Shown here: positions 1 through 5,918 of the stretch, in pieces | How positions within the stretch are numbered: the first letter of the stretch is position 1 | Layout of the letters: each line of letters begins with the position of its first letter | NCBI GenBank assembly: GCA_003136335.1 | Contig: PLEA01000480.1 | Coordinates: forward strand, 1 to 6,134 | DNA from: Acidobacteriaceae bacterium | GTDB lineage: Bacteria; Acidobacteriota; Terriglobia; Terriglobales; SbA1 | DNA length: 6,134 nt | Direction: 5' to 3' | Notes under the pieces: generated by a model | Seen by the model: the letters and a program-made list of their open reading frames with translations, nothing else | Database searches by the model: none | Told to the model about the DNA's origin: nothing | Made by a program: the position numbers and the translations under genes

Positions 1-1
1 G

Positions 2-868
2 ATGGACCGCATCCGCAAGCTCGGAGTGCAGAGCCTGTGGCTTACTTCGGGTCGTCGTGACGGGACCGTTACTCGTTCTGAGCTGGCTGGATTTGCCCGC
101 CAGGGAGTCGAGCGACTTCTCGTGATTAAGCTCAATTCGTATGCGGAAATGGATCTTTCCGATTTACTTCGCTTTCATTGTGAGAGCCGAAACCCGGTGA
201 CCGAGGCTCAGGATGCCCGAGGCCAATTAGGAGTTTCCCTGCTGGATCAGCTGGCGCTACGCGCAACCGAGGAAAAACACGAACTTTCCTCCGCTGCAAC
301 CGACTGTGGGCGAACACCTTATCAGTTTAGCGGATACGCCAAGCGCATTTTAGCCGCGCGGGAAAGGCAGGAACTGGTCGGAGATGCACTGACCGGAGCC
401 TGCGCCATGCGACCCTTCGGGAAGCAGATTAGCGATCAGGTTTGGATCGGGGAAGGCGTGAGCCTCGCAAGTTCGGCGCGGATCGTCGGGCCAACCTATA
501 TCGGAGCCCGCACCATCATTCGCGCTGGCGCGACCATCGGTCCTTATACTTCGGTGGAGCGCGATTGCGTGGTCGATTGCGGAACTACGGTCGAGCGATC
601 CACAGTCCTACCCCACACCTATTTGGCACCGGGCCTCCTCATTCAGGACGGCGTGGTGGATGGTGGATTCCTGGAACATCTGGGTTGGGGGACAGTCGCA
701 GATCTACAGCCGGCAGGCTTAGGAAGCAGGATCCCACGGCGTGAATCTCGCAGACAAGCCTCCTGCGAGGTCCCGCCGGATGTTTCCTCGCCAGCCGACA
801 GCGTTCCCGCGTGGAACTTTGGGTCGTCCTCTGCCGCATCGCAGCCTTGGCTCCAGGTGCAGCTGTGA
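2..868 (+). CDS. Sugar-nucleotide pyrophosphorylase-like protein with left-handed beta-helix domain, 5'-partial
   Basis: This is probably the C-terminal part of an NDP-sugar pyrophosphorylase-like protein (GlmU or mannose-1-phosphate guanylyltransferase type), which would make an activated sugar in the cytoplasm. The reading frame is open to the window edge. The ATG at 2 is probably an internal Met, because the N-terminal nucleotide-binding signature of the family is absent. Residues about 30-90 resemble the end of the nucleotidyltransferase domain. Residues about 142-215 carry hexapeptide-type repeats of a left-handed beta-helix, such as VWIGEGVSL, ARIVGPTYIGA and AGATIGPYTSV. The last 50 residues are low-complexity, rich in Ser, Arg and Pro, and overlap the next gene out of frame. 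The downstream glycosyltransferases support a role in polysaccharide precursor supply. The sugar and nucleotide cannot be told from this fragment, and the catalytic half lies outside the window. A purely scaffolding or acyltransferase-like function is an alternative. Confidence 0.75.
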   Translation: MDRIRKLGVQSLWLTSGRRDGTVTRSELAGFARQGVERLLVIKLNSYAEMDLSDLLRFHCESRNPVTEAQDARGQLGVSLLDQLALRATEEKHELSSAATDCGRTPYQFSGYAKRILAARERQELVGDALTGACAMRPFGKQISDQVWIGEGVSLASSARIVGPTYIGARTIIRAGATIGPYTSVERDCVVDCGTTVERSTVLPHTYLAPGLLIQDGVVDGGFLEHLGWGTVADLQPAGLGSRIPRRESRRQASCEVPPDVSSPADSVPAWNFGSSSAASQPWLQVQL

Positions 869-1236
869 CCATCCTGCCCTTTCCGTGCGCAATGAGTTCT
901 GCGCTGCGTCGTGCCCAGCGGAAAGACTTGCTGAGTGCTCTGCGCGTTTCCGGATCTCCAGTGATTGTGGACTTATCGGGCTGTCCTGCCTTGAATCATG
1001 AGGACATTGACTTGGTATTAGAATGCATGGCGCAGGTGGCAGGCCGGGATACGCAAGTGCTCTTCGTCGCGGGCTCGGGCGTCAACCGAGTCCTCCTGGA
1101 AGTGACCCGCATTCCTTCGCTGGTCCCCGTCTTCAATTCAGTAAAAGAAGCGCTTGCCTATTCGGAGACTGCAGCGGGGAGCGATACTAAAGATCAACGC
1201 GCGAGCCAATCTCAAAGAGTCTGGGGGGCTGCGTAA
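811..1236 (+). CDS. STAS-domain protein (anti-sigma-factor-antagonist-like) lacking the phospho-acceptor serine
   Basis: Residues about 30-117 match the second half and core of a STAS domain: a predicted helix, the strand VIVDLSGCPAL, a helix (EDIDLVLECMAQVAGR), the strand TQVLFVAGSG, then VLLEVTRIPSLVPVFNSVKEAL. STAS proteins usually bind anti-sigma factors or kinases and are switched by phosphorylation of a Ser in a D-S motif after the DLSG strand. Here those positions read Asn62-His63, so the classical switch appears absent. The start is uncertain. The GTG at 811 gives 141 residues but overlaps the upstream gene by 58 bases in another frame and has no clear ribosome binding site. The in-frame ATG at 892 would remove that overlap and also lacks one, and would leave the domain without its first strand. 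The stop abuts the next start exactly. Inferred role: a small protein-interaction or regulatory module for the glycan cluster. The family call is good; the function is open. Confidence 0.75.
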   Translation: MELWVVLCRIAALAPGAAVTILPFPCAMSSALRRAQRKDLLSALRVSGSPVIVDLSGCPALNHEDIDLVLECMAQVAGRDTQVLFVAGSGVNRVLLEVTRIPSLVPVFNSVKEALAYSETAAGSDTKDQRASQSQRVWGAA

Positions 1237-1662
1237 ATGAATCGGACAGGTCGCCTATATTCAAAATGCTTCTCGATTGCCCTGATGGCAGGGGCATTTC
1301 TGATATCGAGCGAAATGCCGCTTCTGGCGAGCCCTCCTCAGCAATCTAATACGGCCGGCCAGAAGCAGGACAACTCGTTGCCAGATGCGCCGCAATCTCA
1401 GTCCGCACCGGCGGCACAGGGCCAGCAGCCAGCACCCGCTCCCTCGGGAGCTGCGGGAGCGAAGGCCGCCAATGTGAAAGGAGCTCCGGTAGCCCAGCCC
1501 GCAGGCGCAGCAGTGGCGCCTCCGCGGCAGCGTGGTCATCGCTCACTCCTGATCAAGCTCGGGTTGCTAGCTGGCGCCGGAATAGCCGTTGGGTCAGTGG
1601 TCGCTTTATCTGAGAAAAGTCCGGCCCGGCCGCCAGGTGCTACAGCATCTACTCATCCGTGA
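1237..1662 (+). CDS. Small exported Pro/Ala/Gln-rich protein with C-terminal transmembrane segment
   Basis: I do not recognise a named family. The 141-residue product starts with a basic stretch (NRTGRLYSK) and a hydrophobic core about 11-31, with a plausible signal peptidase I site after LLA (residue 31). Residues about 32-100 are a low-complexity linker rich in Pro, Ala and Gln, with the short motif DNSLPDAPQ at 45-53. A basic patch (RQRGHR, about 97-102) precedes a hydrophobic span at about 103-125 (LLIKLGLLAGAGIAVGSVVA), followed by a Pro-rich polar tail. The picture is an envelope protein with a flexible disordered stretch and a C-terminal anchor. Alternatively, the N-terminal segment is uncleaved and both ends are anchored. 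The ATG follows the STAS stop directly, with a G-run at 1223-1228 as a weak ribosome binding site, and the TGA overlaps the next GTG, so it is clearly in the operon. Its role in export, assembly or anchoring of the glycan is only inferred. Confidence 0.7.
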   Translation: MNRTGRLYSKCFSIALMAGAFLISSEMPLLASPPQQSNTAGQKQDNSLPDAPQSQSAPAAQGQQPAPAPSGAAGAKAANVKGAPVAQPAGAAVAPPRQRGHRSLLIKLGLLAGAGIAVGSVVALSEKSPARPPGATASTHP

Positions 1663-2468
1663 ACCTTGGAGTTTTCCAACAAATGGCTTCCCATAAAGCC
1701 AATACGCAAGCCGCTTCCAATCGCCCGTTCATAATTACCTTCTCGGGAATCGACGGAGCGGGGAAGACCACACAAATTGAGTACCTGGTGTCGCACCTGC
1801 AGAAACAGGGCCTTCGCGTGCGCCTTCTCAGCTTCTGGGACGACGTGGCAGTCTGGTCGAAAATGCGCAGCGGCGTCGGCCAAACGACAGTGGATTCGTC
1901 TCCCACGGCTCAGGCTACTCAGAGTTCATTTGTCCCCAAAAACAATAAGCACATTCGGAAGTGGTATTTGACGGCCGCGCGCGCAGGATTCTACCTGCTC
2001 GATGTTGTCCGATTGCACCGCTTGCTCGCCAGTCAAAGGATCCAAAACTCTGACGTCGTAATCTTTGATCGCTATATTTACGATCAAGTCGCAAATATCT
2101 ATTCAAAATCGTTGGCCGCTCGCATTTACAGCAAGATTCTCCTGAAGCAGGCCCCCGCTCCCGACCTGCCTTTCATCATCGACGAGTGGCCTGCCGCAGC
2201 GTTTGCGAGAAAGCCGGAATTCCCCCTGGAATTTGTGCATCGGAATCGCGAAAATTTTCTGCACCTCCGCGAACTGGTTCCTCAGCTCATTGTGATCTCG
2301 CCTGGCAAGCCGGAAGATGTCCGAAATGAAATTTGTCATTACGTCACCCGCTCGCGGGTTCTAAGTCCCTCTCCCACTAAGGGAAAGACTGAAGATGCCG
2401 CGGCCAATGCCGTAGTTCGGCGACAGACTTCCTGTAGCGTACAAAACGACCCAACCGCCAGTCTCTAG
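1659..2468 (+). CDS. P-loop kinase of the thymidylate-kinase fold, glycan-cluster paralogue
   Basis: The protein has a Walker A motif GIDGAGKTT at residues 30-38 (Lys36 for ATP phosphates) and the DR motif of nucleoside monophosphate kinases in IFDRYIYDQVAN (Asp137-Arg138). A lid-like stretch follows at about 180-205 (AFARKPEFPLEF, then HRNREN). These place it in the thymidylate-kinase superfamily. It differs from housekeeping Tmk, which usually has about 210 residues: the REPGGT-type substrate motif expected after the P-loop is replaced by LLSFWDDVAVW (56-66), there is an insertion around 70-100, and the tail from about 232 is low-complexity. The substrate is therefore probably not dTMP; a nucleotide, sugar or lipid intermediate of the glycan pathway is possible but unproven. 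The GTG at 1659 overlaps the preceding stop as GTGA, consistent with translational coupling. An ATG at 1683 (residue 9) with GGAG at 1668-1671 is an equally plausible start. Fold confident, reaction unknown. Confidence 0.8.
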   Translation: MNLGVFQQMASHKANTQAASNRPFIITFSGIDGAGKTTQIEYLVSHLQKQGLRVRLLSFWDDVAVWSKMRSGVGQTTVDSSPTAQATQSSFVPKNNKHIRKWYLTAARAGFYLLDVVRLHRLLASQRIQNSDVVIFDRYIYDQVANIYSKSLAARIYSKILLKQAPAPDLPFIIDEWPAAAFARKPEFPLEFVHRNRENFLHLRELVPQLIVISPGKPEDVRNEICHYVTRSRVLSPSPTKGKTEDAAANAVVRRQTSCSVQNDPTASL

Positions 2469-2496
2469 CCGCCATCCAAGGGCTTGCGTGGTACCG

Positions 2497-2503
2497 AAAG
2501 AGG
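2497..2503 (+). promoter_or_regulatory. Ribosome binding site of the family 2 glycosyltransferase gene
   Basis: AAAGAGG lies six bases upstream of the ATG at 2510. It is the clearest ribosome binding site in the plus-strand operon and supports this start over later Met or Val codons. It sits in the only real gap between genes of the operon (2469-2509). Confidence 0.6.
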
Positions 2504-2509
2504 CCCTGA

Positions 2510-3247
2510 ATGATCCCTGGAGTTTCCGAAAATACTTTCGCCCTCGTAGTCCCGACACTGAATGAATCGGGAAATATCGACAAAATACTCACCGCACTCA
2601 CCCGTACCTTGAGCGCGACGCAGTATGAATACGAAATCGTAGTCGTCGACGACGGAAGTACCGACGGAACGGTAGAACAAGTTCGCGACTGGACAAAACG
2701 AGATCCGCGCGTCCGCCTTCTTTCGCGTGCCGGAGAACGGGGTTTAGCAGGGGCGGTGTTGTACGGCTGGAGTCAATCCCGGGCGAACCTGCTCGGCGTG
2801 ATTGACGCTGACCTGCAACATCCCCCTGAGTTGCTGCCGGAACTGCTGAAGGCAGCCGAAGGAGCAGATATCGCCGTCGCCAGCCGCTACGCTCGGAATC
2901 ACGCAGTGAAGGGTTGGAATCCGATTCGTGCCGCCGTTTCGCGGCTGAGTACGCTCGCCGCAGCGCCTCTAATTTCCAAGAAGAACCTCGGGGTCACCGA
3001 CCCGATGTCGGGTTTTTTCATCATTCATCGCCACTGCATTGAGGGGCTGACCTTCCAGACCACGGGATTCAAACTCCTGCTTGAAATTCTGGTCCGTGGG
3101 CGCATCCACACAGCTAAGGAAGTTTCTTACAATTTCGGTCTTCGCCAAGCGGGCAGAAGTAAGGCCAATGCGACCGTAGCCTTTCACTATTTGCACCTTC
3201 TGGGTCGCCTTTCGCGGGATCTGGTGTTGCGTTCGAGTGCGCCATGA
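2510..3247 (+). CDS. Family 2 glycosyltransferase, polyprenyl/dolichyl-phosphate sugar synthase type
   Basis: A GT-A fold inverting glycosyltransferase of family GT2. Visible motifs are LVVPTLNESGNI (12-23), VVVDDGSTDGT (44-54, nucleotide-sugar binding acidic pair Asp47-Asp48), IDADLQHPPE (98-107, with the DxD metal site Asp99-Asp101), ASRYA (124-128), the DPMSGFF segment (164-170) and GFKLLLEIL (186-194). This order and spacing are typical of dolichyl-phosphate mannosyltransferase (DPM1-like) enzymes, which move a sugar from GDP- or UDP-sugar to a polyprenyl phosphate on the cytoplasmic face. At 245 residues it is the short form with only the catalytic domain. There is no C-terminal pair of membrane helices, so it would act as a soluble or peripheral protein, or with a separate membrane partner. 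Its last four bases overlap the next gene (ATGA). The donor sugar and the acceptor cannot be determined from the sequence. Family confident; lipid phosphate as acceptor is inferred. Confidence 0.9.
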   Translation: MIPGVSENTFALVVPTLNESGNIDKILTALTRTLSATQYEYEIVVVDDGSTDGTVEQVRDWTKRDPRVRLLSRAGERGLAGAVLYGWSQSRANLLGVIDADLQHPPELLPELLKAAEGADIAVASRYARNHAVKGWNPIRAAVSRLSTLAAAPLISKKNLGVTDPMSGFFIIHRHCIEGLTFQTTGFKLLLEILVRGRIHTAKEVSYNFGLRQAGRSKANATVAFHYLHLLGRLSRDLVLRSSAP

Positions 3248-4518
3248 AGATTGCGCTCATCACGTCTTTTCCGCCAAGCCGTCATGCGCTCAATGAGTAT
3301 GGTTTCCACGTAGCAAATCAACTTCGGCTAGAACGGTGTATTGATCTAACGGTGTTGGGAGATTATCTCCCAACGCCCGCCGAGGAACTGCCCGGGTTCA
3401 CCGTCAATCGCTGTTGGGGTTTCGGGAAGAATGGAAACCTGGCGACCTTGGTGCGGGCAATTCGGCAGGCGAAGCCTGACGTAGCCTGGTTCAACCTTGG
3501 CTTCGCCAGCTTCGGCGACCGCCCCCTTTCGGCGATCTTGGGGCTCGTGGCGCCGGCTGCGGCACGCTTGGGCGGGGTGCACTCGCACGTCACGCTACAT
3601 CAGCTTTTCGAGACGGTCAACCTGGATGATGCCGCTGTTTCCTCGCAACGGTTGTACCGAGCCGGAGGTTGGCTGGCCACGCATCTGCTCTTGAGCGCCA
3701 ACTCGCTCTCCGTACTCATGCCCGCCTATCGTCGAACTTTAGACGAGAAATACAAGCGCGGCCAGGTCAGCGTACGATCGCATGGGATCTTTGCCGAGCG
3801 CCCGGAGCCTCCAGACTTTACGCGCCGGGGAAACCCGACCCACCGCATTCTCGCGTTTGGAAAGTGGGGGACTTATAAGCGTCTCGAGCTATTGATCGAG
3901 GGGTTTAATCGGTTGGCAACGAAGTTCCCCAATGTAGAGCTGGTAATCGGTGGCGGCGATCATCCAAAAACTGCCGGCTATGTGCAGTCGATGGCGCAGC
4001 GCCACGCCAGCGATCATATTCGCTTTCTGGGCTATGTACCCGAGGAGGCAATTGCCGACCTGTTTCGTGAGGCAAGCCTGGCGGTGATGCCCTACACTTC
4101 ATCTGCTGGCTCCAGCGGCGTGGCCCACCTGGCGGCACAGTACGGGGTTCCGGTCATCGCCTCCGGCATCCAGGACTTTCGGGACCTCGCGGAGCATGAG
4201 GGGATTGCCATCCGGTTCTTCATCCCAGGCGATGTAGACAGCCTCGTCGAGCAAACGCTCCTGGCCTTGAATTCTCCGGATGATCTGAAAGAGATGGCTT
4301 GGCAAAGTTACGCGGCCGGGGTGGCCATGAGCATGCCGGAGGTAGTGCGGGAATACATCCGGGCTTTCCGCCAGCAGGAGCGCATCAAGACTCTGCAATT
4401 GGCGGCCGGCTTGCGTCGCTCCGGTCAATTCCGAAGGCCCGAAGCCTTGGCTCGCACGGTGGGCGAGAAAATTCAAAGATGGCAGGACGAAGACGAGATC
4501 GCCGCGTCCTCTGCTTAA
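3244..4518 (+). CDS. Family 4 glycosyltransferase (GT-B fold)
   Basis: The N-terminal Rossmann half starts MKIALITSFPPSRHALNEYG, with the usual loop after the first strand contacting the acceptor. It includes AKPDVAWFNLGFASFGDRP (76-94) and HSHVTLHQLFETV (113-125). The C-terminal donor-binding half has ILAFGKWGTYKRLELLIEGF (202-221, with the Lys212-Arg213 donor phosphate pair), VELVIGGGD (231-239), IRFLGYVPEEAIADLF (259-274) and SSGVAHLAAQYGVPVIAS (290-307). The two Glu residues of the classical E-x7-E motif are replaced (about Ala288 and Leu296), a variant I recall from some GT4 groups that read SSGVxHLA here. A charged, helical tail of about 50 residues follows the catalytic fold. The start overlaps the previous stop as ATGA, suggesting coupled translation. 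It is the last gene of the operon and probably adds a sugar from an NDP-sugar to a growing repeat unit at the cytoplasmic side of the membrane. Donor and linkage are not predictable here. Confidence 0.9.
   Translation: MKIALITSFPPSRHALNEYGFHVANQLRLERCIDLTVLGDYLPTPAEELPGFTVNRCWGFGKNGNLATLVRAIRQAKPDVAWFNLGFASFGDRPLSAILGLVAPAAARLGGVHSHVTLHQLFETVNLDDAAVSSQRLYRAGGWLATHLLLSANSLSVLMPAYRRTLDEKYKRGQVSVRSHGIFAERPEPPDFTRRGNPTHRILAFGKWGTYKRLELLIEGFNRLATKFPNVELVIGGGDHPKTAGYVQSMAQRHASDHIRFLGYVPEEAIADLFREASLAVMPYTSSAGSSGVAHLAAQYGVPVIASGIQDFRDLAEHEGIAIRFFIPGDVDSLVEQTLLALNSPDDLKEMAWQSYAAGVAMSMPEVVREYIRAFRQQERIKTLQLAAGLRRSGQFRRPEALARTVGEKIQRWQDEDEIAASSA
3354..3374. repeat. 21-base near-perfect palindrome inside the GT4 gene
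   Basis: Two perfectly complementary 10-base arms, GTTGGGAGAT (3354-3363) and ATCTCCCAAC (3365-3374), flank one central T. The element lies in the coding sequence for VLGDYLPT (residues 37-44), so coding constraint may explain part of it. As RNA it could form a 9-base-pair stem with a three-base loop about 110 bases after the start codon. As DNA it has the shape of a dimeric protein-binding site. No function is claimed. Confidence 0.5.
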
Positions 4519-4658
4519 CCCTGTTTGTGTAGCGCCACTCGGCGGCTCGTGGGGGCGCTTCCCGCCCAACTTGCGAGGGCAAGGATGGCGGCGCGGCAGC
4601 CGACCCTATTTACGTCCGCTTAATTTGGCGCAGACTAGGACGCGGTTCATGACCGTAC
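4519..4658. other. Convergent intergenic region, weak terminator candidate
   Basis: This 140-base stretch separates the 3' ends of the plus-strand glycosyltransferase operon and the minus-strand TPR gene. The only secondary-structure candidate is AGCGCC at 4531-4536 pairing with GGCGCT at 4554-4559, and the inner bases CAC/GTG could add pairs with a G bulge. It is not followed by a T-run, so it is at best a poor intrinsic terminator. Nothing else recognisable was seen: no coding region, repeat or RNA. Confidence 0.35.
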
Positions 4659-5918
4659 CTATTCTTGATTTGGGTCTTGGGGCTGCGAGTTCTGCGGAGG
4701 CTGTTGGGGTGGCGTCGGGTCTCGGTCTTGTTGCGAGTTCGGAAGCGTCGGGGCAGGAAGAGATGGAGCCCGCACCCCAATCGAAGGCACGGGCGTTGCA
4801 TCCCCTTCATTGCTCTTTGAGGCTGTATCGCGACGCTGAAGTTGTACTGGTCTTGGTTCGCGGCGCCTCGTCTCTTGAATCGCTTTCAGAGTGGCTTCCA
4901 CGTCCAACTGATTCCCGTCGGCCAGTTTGTCGATCTTCTGGCCCTCGGCTTCAGGTCGCGTCGAATAGCTCACCTTAGCGTTCGCGTCTCGTCCAGTACG
5001 AGCCGCCTCGTAATACATTTCGGCGCTTTCCTGATCACCAGCCAACTCGGAGACGTAGCCCAGATTGTTCAAGGTGAACGCATTGCGGGCATCCTGTTGA
5101 TACGCCTGTAAGAAAAACTCTTTCGCAACCGACGGGTGGTTATCATTCAGGGCAGCCACTCCACGCAGATTCAGCCGAGCAGTCGCTGCCTCGACCCCTT
5201 CGCCCCGGGCGATCTGCTCGCTAATGGCCGCTGCGTTTCCTGCGGCTACCTCGCTAATTGGCCGGCCGCGCCACTTCGCGCGCGGAGTCACCACCACCCG
5301 CTTCGTCGAATGCAGGCTGGCCGCTGCGGAGTATGATCGTAGGGCCCCCTCGCTGTCTCCAAGCGTCTCCATCGCGTAGCCCAGATTGTTGAGTAGAAAC
5401 GGATCGTGCGGATGGCTGGGCAGGGCGGATTGCAGCAGGTTCCTGCCCTCAAGCACATGCCCTTCTTGCAACAGAACAATCGCCTGCTCGTTGATCTTGC
5501 TGACCTGCCGATCGGCATCTTGCATCTGCCGAAACGCCTCATCCAGGGGCTTGCCCTTGAGGGCGGCCGCATTGGACTGGTCGATTATCGCATCCGTATG
5601 CTGCCGCTCCGCTAATGCATAGTAGCGTAGGGCTCGATCGGCATCACCCTCTAATTCAGCGACATATCCCAGATTATTCAGCGTAAACGGGTCTTCAGGA
5701 TCCAGCAGGTAGGCCTTATAGAACAGTTGCTTGGCTTTTTTCTGATGCCCGTGCTTGAGTTGGGCAACACCCTCGCGGTTGAGCTTCTGGCTGGGTGTAG
5801 TTATACTGCGCTGTGGAATGGGAACCTTCAAATTGCTCGCGAACCCCTGGCTTGTCCCAGCGAGAAGTTGCATCGCTAGCAAACCTGGAATCGCAATGAG
5901 CGTTCCCACCTTACTCAA
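4659..5918 (-). CDS. Exported tetratricopeptide-repeat protein with three tandem supermodules
   Basis: The 419-residue protein starts with a signal peptide (hydrophobic core about 5-20, cleavage probably near GFA-S, residue 27). It then has three TPR-pair modules at about 46-106, 142-204 and 249-311. Each contains LNNLGY-x-x-E-x-x-G (from residues 80, 176 and 283), the hallmark of a second TPR helix pair. Linkers with a GKPL/GRPI/GQKI element repeat in step with them. The tail from about 350 is basic, then disordered and Pro/Gln-rich (PPQQPPQNSQPQ). TPR proteins bind partner proteins or peptides, so a periplasmic scaffold or assembly role is inferred. The TTG start has a strong Shine-Dalgarno sequence; a GTG at 5909 is an in-frame alternative. 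The gene converges on the glycan operon and diverges from the partial gene at the right edge, so it is a separate transcription unit. Family confident, partner unknown. Confidence 0.88.
   Translation of the reverse strand: MSKVGTLIAIPGLLAMQLLAGTSQGFASNLKVPIPQRSITTPSQKLNREGVAQLKHGHQKKAKQLFYKAYLLDPEDPFTLNNLGYVAELEGDADRALRYYALAERQHTDAIIDQSNAAALKGKPLDEAFRQMQDADRQVSKINEQAIVLLQEGHVLEGRNLLQSALPSHPHDPFLLNNLGYAMETLGDSEGALRSYSAAASLHSTKRVVVTPRAKWRGRPISEVAAGNAAAISEQIARGEGVEAATARLNLRGVAALNDNHPSVAKEFFLQAYQQDARNAFTLNNLGYVSELAGDQESAEMYYEAARTGRDANAKVSYSTRPEAEGQKIDKLADGNQLDVEATLKAIQETRRREPRPVQLQRRDTASKSNEGDATPVPSIGVRAPSLPAPTLPNSQQDRDPTPPQQPPQNSQPQDPNQE
4869..5783 (-). repeat. Three in-phase protein supermodules in the TPR gene
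   Basis: Residues about 46-140, 142-245 and 249-350 of the TPR protein share one layout: LN-x-x-GVA-like helix, LNNLGY exactly 34 residues later, then a G-[KRQ]-[PK]-[LI] element 42, 42 and 43 residues after that. The DNA copies are diverged but recognisable, for example the minus-strand codons around 5664-5681, 5376-5393 and 5055-5072. The pattern indicates ancient internal duplication of a unit larger than a TPR. Confidence 0.65.

Noticed and set aside
442..744. Plus-strand frame of 100 codons within the first gene.
   Set aside because: The overlapping frame has clear hexapeptide repeats, and this one is an Arg/Gly/His-rich shadow.
1353..1360. GGCCGGCC eight-base palindrome, which recurs near 5261.
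   Set aside because: Both copies are GC-rich coding sequence and fit chance in such composition.
1659..2468. Calling the kinase the housekeeping tmk.
   Set aside because: The dTMP-site motif after the P-loop is absent, the length and tail are atypical, and the neighbours are glycan genes.
4531..4559. Hairpin AGCGCC...GGCGCT as an intrinsic terminator.
   Set aside because: The loop is long, a G bulge is needed to extend the stem, and no T-run follows. It is mentioned only as a weak candidate.
4099..4569. Minus-strand frame of 156 codons opposite the GT4 gene.
   Set aside because: It lies almost wholly antisense to a strongly supported GT4 gene, shows no domain motif and has atypical Arg/Pro/Gly-rich composition.
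4571..4978. Plus-strand frame of 135 codons opposite the end of the TPR gene.
   Set aside because: It is antisense to the TPR protein tail, has low-complexity Ser/Leu-rich content and no recognisable motif or good ribosome binding site.
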